A stretch of DNA of 64,000 bases, taken from contig JANQEH010000166.1 in assembly GCA_028278455.1 (NCBI GenBank), positions 31,371 to 95,370 of the forward strand. Direction: 5' to 3'. Positions within the stretch are counted from its first letter, which is position 1. Every line of letters begins with the position of its first letter. Below, one piece after another: positions 61,084 through 64,000 of the stretch. The position numbers and the translations under genes are program-made. Source of the DNA: a bacterium (GTDB taxonomy: Bacteria; SM23-31). The notes beneath the pieces are model-generated. The model searched no databases, was not told the origin of the DNA, and saw nothing but the letters and a program-made list of their open reading frames with translations.

Positions 61084-62607
61084 TCAAATATCCGATAATT
61101 CAGAGAAAGTAATTTTTAACTTCTTATACAGAGAGGAGTAGATACCGTAATAATCCCTGTATCTAACCGAATTTTCAGCATCAGGAGTATATTTCTTTTC
61201 GATCTTGATCCAATCTCTGCATGCTTCATCTATAGAAGAAAAATGTCCGGTTCCAACTGCTGCAATTACAGCTGCGCCGAATGCCGGACCTTCATCCATA
61301 CCTGTTACTGCAGTTTCATAATTATAGATATCCGTTTGCATCTGTCTCCATAACTCACTCCTGCTTCCTCCCCCGGATAGCCTGATTTGATCGATATTGA
61401 TTTTCATGTTTCTGATTAGGTTAAGAGAATCATTCATTCCAAAGGTCACACCTTCCATTACCGATCTAATAAAATGATCTTTTTTATGTCTCGAGGTAAG
61501 ACCGATGAAAGCTCCTCGTGCTTTTGGATTGGGATGAGGTGTCCTTTCACCTGTAAGATAAGGAAGGAAGACAAGGCCATCGGAACCGATTGGTATATTT
61601 TTCGCGATCAATGCCATGATTTCATAGGGATCACTTCGATGGAGCTGTGCCTCCAGAACCGCATCACGGCAGAGTGTATCCCTGAGCCACCTGAAGGAGC
61701 CCCCTGCTGAAAGCATGACTCCCATTACATGCCATTTTCCGGGTACAGCATGACAGAAAGAATGCAGCCTTCCCTCTGGATCCATGACGGATTTATCGCT
61801 ATGGGCAAAAACCACACCCGAAGTTCCAATCGTAGCGGATAGTACACCATTTTCGATAACTCCATTACCTACGGCCCCTGCCGCCTGGTCCCCTCCCCCT
61901 CCGACAACGGGAATACCTGCCTTTAGCTCAATTTCTGAAGCCGCAGATCCTGACAGGGAACCGCTTATCTCTGTTGATTCAAAACAATCAGGCAGCCAGT
62001 CCCTGTTCAATCCAAAAACTTCAATGATTTCATCAGACCATTTTCGCTTTTTGACATTGAAAATCAGTGTGCCGGAGGCATCTGACACTTCAGTTGCATA
62101 TTCACCAGTTAGTCTTAGCCTGATATAGTCTTTGGGCAGTAAGATCCTGCATATCCTGTTATAATTATCTTCCTCATTATTTTTTAGCCATATAAGTTTT
62201 GGCAGGGTAAAGCCTGTTAGGGGAGGATTGTGTGTTAATTCTATTATTAGTTTTTTTCCAACCTTTCTCATAATCTGGCCGGTCTCCTTCACGGTTCTCT
62301 GATCACACCAGAGTATCGCGGGACGGATCACCCGGTCTTTTTCATCAATAAAAACCGAACTATGCATCTGACCTGAGAGGCCGATTCCTTTTACATCAAA
62401 AGGATCAATATTTGAATTAGAAATCATTGACTTTATGTTGTGCACAACTGCTGCCCACCAGTCTTCGGGGTCCTGTTCAGCCCAGCCTGGTTGCGGAGTT
62501 TCTAAAGAATATTCGGTTGATTTTACCGATACAGGAATTCCTTCTTCATTTACAAGGATTGTTTTTGCACTGGTTGTGCCTATGTCTATTCCTATAAAAT
62601 ATGCCAT
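61084..62607 (-). CDS. xylB: Xylulokinase (FGGY family)
   Basis: 507 residues with both halves of the FGGY fold: N-terminal phosphate loop DIGTTSAKTILV, substrate region LSGQMHSSVFID and ILWCDQRT, second-domain GTSGVVFAHS, and FLPYLTGERTPHPNPKARG followed by a C-terminal LSGGGSRSELWRQM. This pattern and length are those of XylB, which phosphorylates D-xylulose. No xylose isomerase or transporter is adjacent. Other pentulose kinases of the family are possible but less likely. Confidence 0.9.
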   Translation of the reverse strand: MAYFIGIDIGTTSAKTILVNEEGIPVSVKSTEYSLETPQPGWAEQDPEDWWAAVVHNIKSMISNSNIDPFDVKGIGLSGQMHSSVFIDEKDRVIRPAILWCDQRTVKETGQIMRKVGKKLIIELTHNPPLTGFTLPKLIWLKNNEEDNYNRICRILLPKDYIRLRLTGEYATEVSDASGTLIFNVKKRKWSDEIIEVFGLNRDWLPDCFESTEISGSLSGSAASEIELKAGIPVVGGGGDQAAGAVGNGVIENGVLSATIGTSGVVFAHSDKSVMDPEGRLHSFCHAVPGKWHVMGVMLSAGGSFRWLRDTLCRDAVLEAQLHRSDPYEIMALIAKNIPIGSDGLVFLPYLTGERTPHPNPKARGAFIGLTSRHKKDHFIRSVMEGVTFGMNDSLNLIRNMKINIDQIRLSGGGSRSELWRQMQTDIYNYETAVTGMDEGPAFGAAVIAAVGTGHFSSIDEACRDWIKIEKKYTPDAENSVRYRDYYGIYSSLYKKLKITFSELSDI

Positions 62608-62920
62608 AAAATTCCTTAAGGATTTATAATTGAGTGATAATGACGAAATTGGTCTATTGTGGGATCAGGAAACGGTAGTCTGCCCTGAATTCTATCTCTA
62701 TTTTCAATGTAGAAAAACCACAATGAATATTCAATGTTTTTCTCTTGAGAAAAATCAAACTCCATTATTAAAAATAACGAAAAAAACATCACTTACATAA
62801 TTAATGTATCTCCTGTAAAAATAAATGCTTGACAAATCTAAATATAATGTTTACTTTGACACCGAGGTCAAATGACCTTGAACAAGTATAAAGTAACATT
62901 TAATTTCAAGGAGTTGTACT
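62608..62920 (+). promoter_or_regulatory. Cold-shock gene upstream region
   Basis: 313 bases between divergent xylB and the cold-shock gene. TTGACA (62829-62834) is followed after 17 bases by TACTTT, a weak -10. A perfect operator-like palindrome AGGTCA-AA-TGACCT (62865-62878) lies 43 bases before the start codon, probably in the leader. An AAGGAG ribosome site is at 62908-62913. The rest toward xylB is A/T-rich and featureless. Confidence 0.5.
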
Positions 62921-63124
62921 GTGGCTAAAGGTACAGTAAAATGGTTTAATGACAATAAAGGATACGGATTCATTCTTCAGGATGATGGTGGCCCGGATGT
63001 CTTTATTCACCATTCAGCTATATCAGGCGAAGGTTTCAAGAGCTTGAGCGAAGGTGATAAGGTAGAATTCGAGATCACAGAAGGTCCTAAAGGTCCCCAG
63101 GCAAGTAATTGCGTTAAAATATAG
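62921..63124 (+). CDS. csp: Cold-shock domain protein
   Basis: 67 residues, one cold-shock domain: [17 protein letters not shown] (RNP1 KGYGFI) and DVFIHHSAI (RNP2). It ends [13 protein letters not shown], as usual for this family. It is an RNA/ssDNA chaperone. The start codon is GTG, with AAGGAG 7 bases upstream. It is a monocistronic gene with its own leader and a strong terminator. Confidence 0.95.
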   Translation: MAKGTVKWFNDNKGYGFILQDDGGPDVFIHHSAISGEGFKSLSEGDKVEFEITEGPKGPQASNCVKI

Positions 63125-63155
63125 ATTTTAAGCAAATACTTATAAAACCATTTTT

Positions 63156-63182
63156 GGGCAGTTATTTTTAACTGCCCTTTTT
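63156..63182 (+). terminator. Intrinsic terminator of the cold-shock gene
   Basis: GGGCAGTTA, loop TTTT, TAACTGCCC, followed by five T residues. A perfect 9-bp stem with a U run, 31 bases after the stop codon. Confidence 0.92.
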
Positions 63183-63537
63183 GTTTCCACGGGATTATAA
63201 ACCTTATTCACAAAAAAAACCAATCTCATAGAAACACACAATATTTCTTTAACTCAATGTGATAATTTGAGATTTTTACTGTGAAAAATACTCTTTTGTT
63301 TTTATTTTACCGCAGATCATTTTTCTTGTCCCGGTAAAAATTCAAAGAGGATTTCATAATGCGATAATTTGTATCAAATGCTGTCACATTGAAATTTATC
63401 CGCGCTATTCTGAGCGGTTGTCAGTTCTATCGGGATGGTGCTATCCGATAAATCCTTTTCTGGATTTTATCGTAAAAGATCTGCAGCTGGTATTTACTAT
63501 TTGATAACAAAATAACTCGAAATACACGGAGAATGAA
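63183..63537. other. Intergenic, no gene
   Basis: About 350 bases between the cold-shock terminator and the GH97 remnant. A/T-rich; no ORF or convincing regulatory site is seen apart from an ACGGAGAATGAA ribosome-site-like sequence just before 63538. Confidence 0.4.
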
Positions 63538-64000
63538 ATGAATAGAAGATCGCATCTTTTATTTTGCTTAACCGTTTTCCTCTTTACTGTGTGCATCAAT
63601 ACTCTGCTTTCCGCCCAGGTATACGAGATAGGTTCACCTGATGGCAGGGTAAACGTCAGGATTGAAGTGGGTGGAAGTATTCTTTATTCTGTGTATTGGG
63701 ATTCATAAGAAATAATTGTTCCTTCCCCAATATCTCTCAGCATATTAAAAAAGAACGTACTTGGGAGAAATGCTGAAGTTATTGACGCAAAGAAAAGAAG
63801 TGTCGATAATATATTCTATGCAGTTGTACCTGTAAAATCCAGAAAGATCGAGGAAAAATACAACGAACTGTCACTGAAATTCAAAGAGGACTTCGGATTG
63901 GATTTCAGGGTATACAATGACGGTGCGGCTTACAGGATCAATACCTGGTTCAGGGAGAAGATCATCATTGAATCTGAGGAAGCAGTTTTTACGTTTACAA
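63538..64000 (+). pseudogene. GH97 glycoside hydrolase, N-terminal part with in-frame stop (cut by window end)
   Basis: From ATG 63538 the frame gives a signal peptide (LFCLTVFLFTVCINTLLSAQ) and the GH97 N-terminal beta-sandwich: YEIGSPDGRVNVRIEVGG, IIVPSPISLSI, YNELSLKFKEDFGLDFRVYNDG and AYRI. Codon 57 is TAA (63706-63708), where a lysine is usual after YWDG/S. The frame then continues open to the window end. So the gene is broken by one nonsense change, or begins again internally without a signal. The catalytic barrel lies outside the window. Confidence 0.82.

Overview
The window looks like chromosomal DNA of a Gram-negative bacterium of the FCB (Fibrobacteres-Chlorobi-Bacteroidetes) type. 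It is moderately AT-rich (about 40% GC, judged by eye only). The lineage reading rests on two TonB-dependent receptors with an N-terminal carboxypeptidase-regulatory domain, each paired with a DUF4249-type lipoprotein. It is also supported by GH97, GH29 and sulfatase gene remnants, an ABC permease fused to an M1-peptidase-like domain, and many sCache/PAS kinases. The DsrJOP/Qmo genes and a FliD gene argue against an ordinary gut or marine Bacteroidetes. A poorly sampled, flagellated, anaerobic FCB lineage with sulfur metabolism is my inference. I saw no tRNA, rRNA, CRISPR array or intact insertion sequence.

Layout. 1-4.8 kb: an electron-transfer operon qmoB(partial)-qmoC-dsrJ-dsrO-dsrP, followed by a kinase/receiver pair (4.85-6.74 kb). 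6.9-18.8 kb (minus strand): a sensory island with a four-PAS kinase, an NtrC-type sigma54 activator, a lone receiver, a porin, a chemoreceptor and a hybrid kinase. Two sigma54 promoters and three copies of the palindrome AGTCTAA-N3-TTAGACT tie most of it into one apparent circuit. 19.1-21.2 kb: a cNMP-domain protein and a wrecked sulfatase gene. 21.4-37.1 kb: a seven-gene efflux operon mixing ABC-2 and RND machinery. It includes one 1579-residue protein that is an RND pump, a six-helix linker and an ABC ATPase in one chain.

37.6-44.0 kb: envelope glycolipid genes (flippase-like protein, GT2, ArnT-like GT39, PAP2 phosphatase, membrane hydrolase, nucleotide-sugar epimerase). 44.2-45.6 kb: a broken alpha-L-fucosidase gene. 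45.9-52.1 kb: a DxDGDG-repeat secreted protein, TonB receptor, DUF4249 lipoprotein, CBM9-like lipoprotein and membrane-bound AraC regulator. 52.3-54.5 kb: a duplicated helical-repeat protein of unknown function next to fliD. 54.5-59.8 kb (minus): DUF2752 protein, polytopic membrane protein, SRPBCC protein, and a second DUF4249/TonB pair. 60.5-64 kb: bacteriohemerythrin, xylulokinase, cold-shock protein with a clear terminator, and the start of a GH97 gene that already carries a stop codon.

How it works together. The Qmo/Dsr genes can move electrons between quinone, periplasmic haem and cytoplasmic sulfur enzymes. The sensory island probably couples uptake (porin), chemotaxis and transcription to one small ligand. 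The ABC/RND operon forms an export system spanning the envelope. All three recognisable glycan-degradation genes are broken while their neighbours are intact, which suggests that polysaccharide use is being lost.
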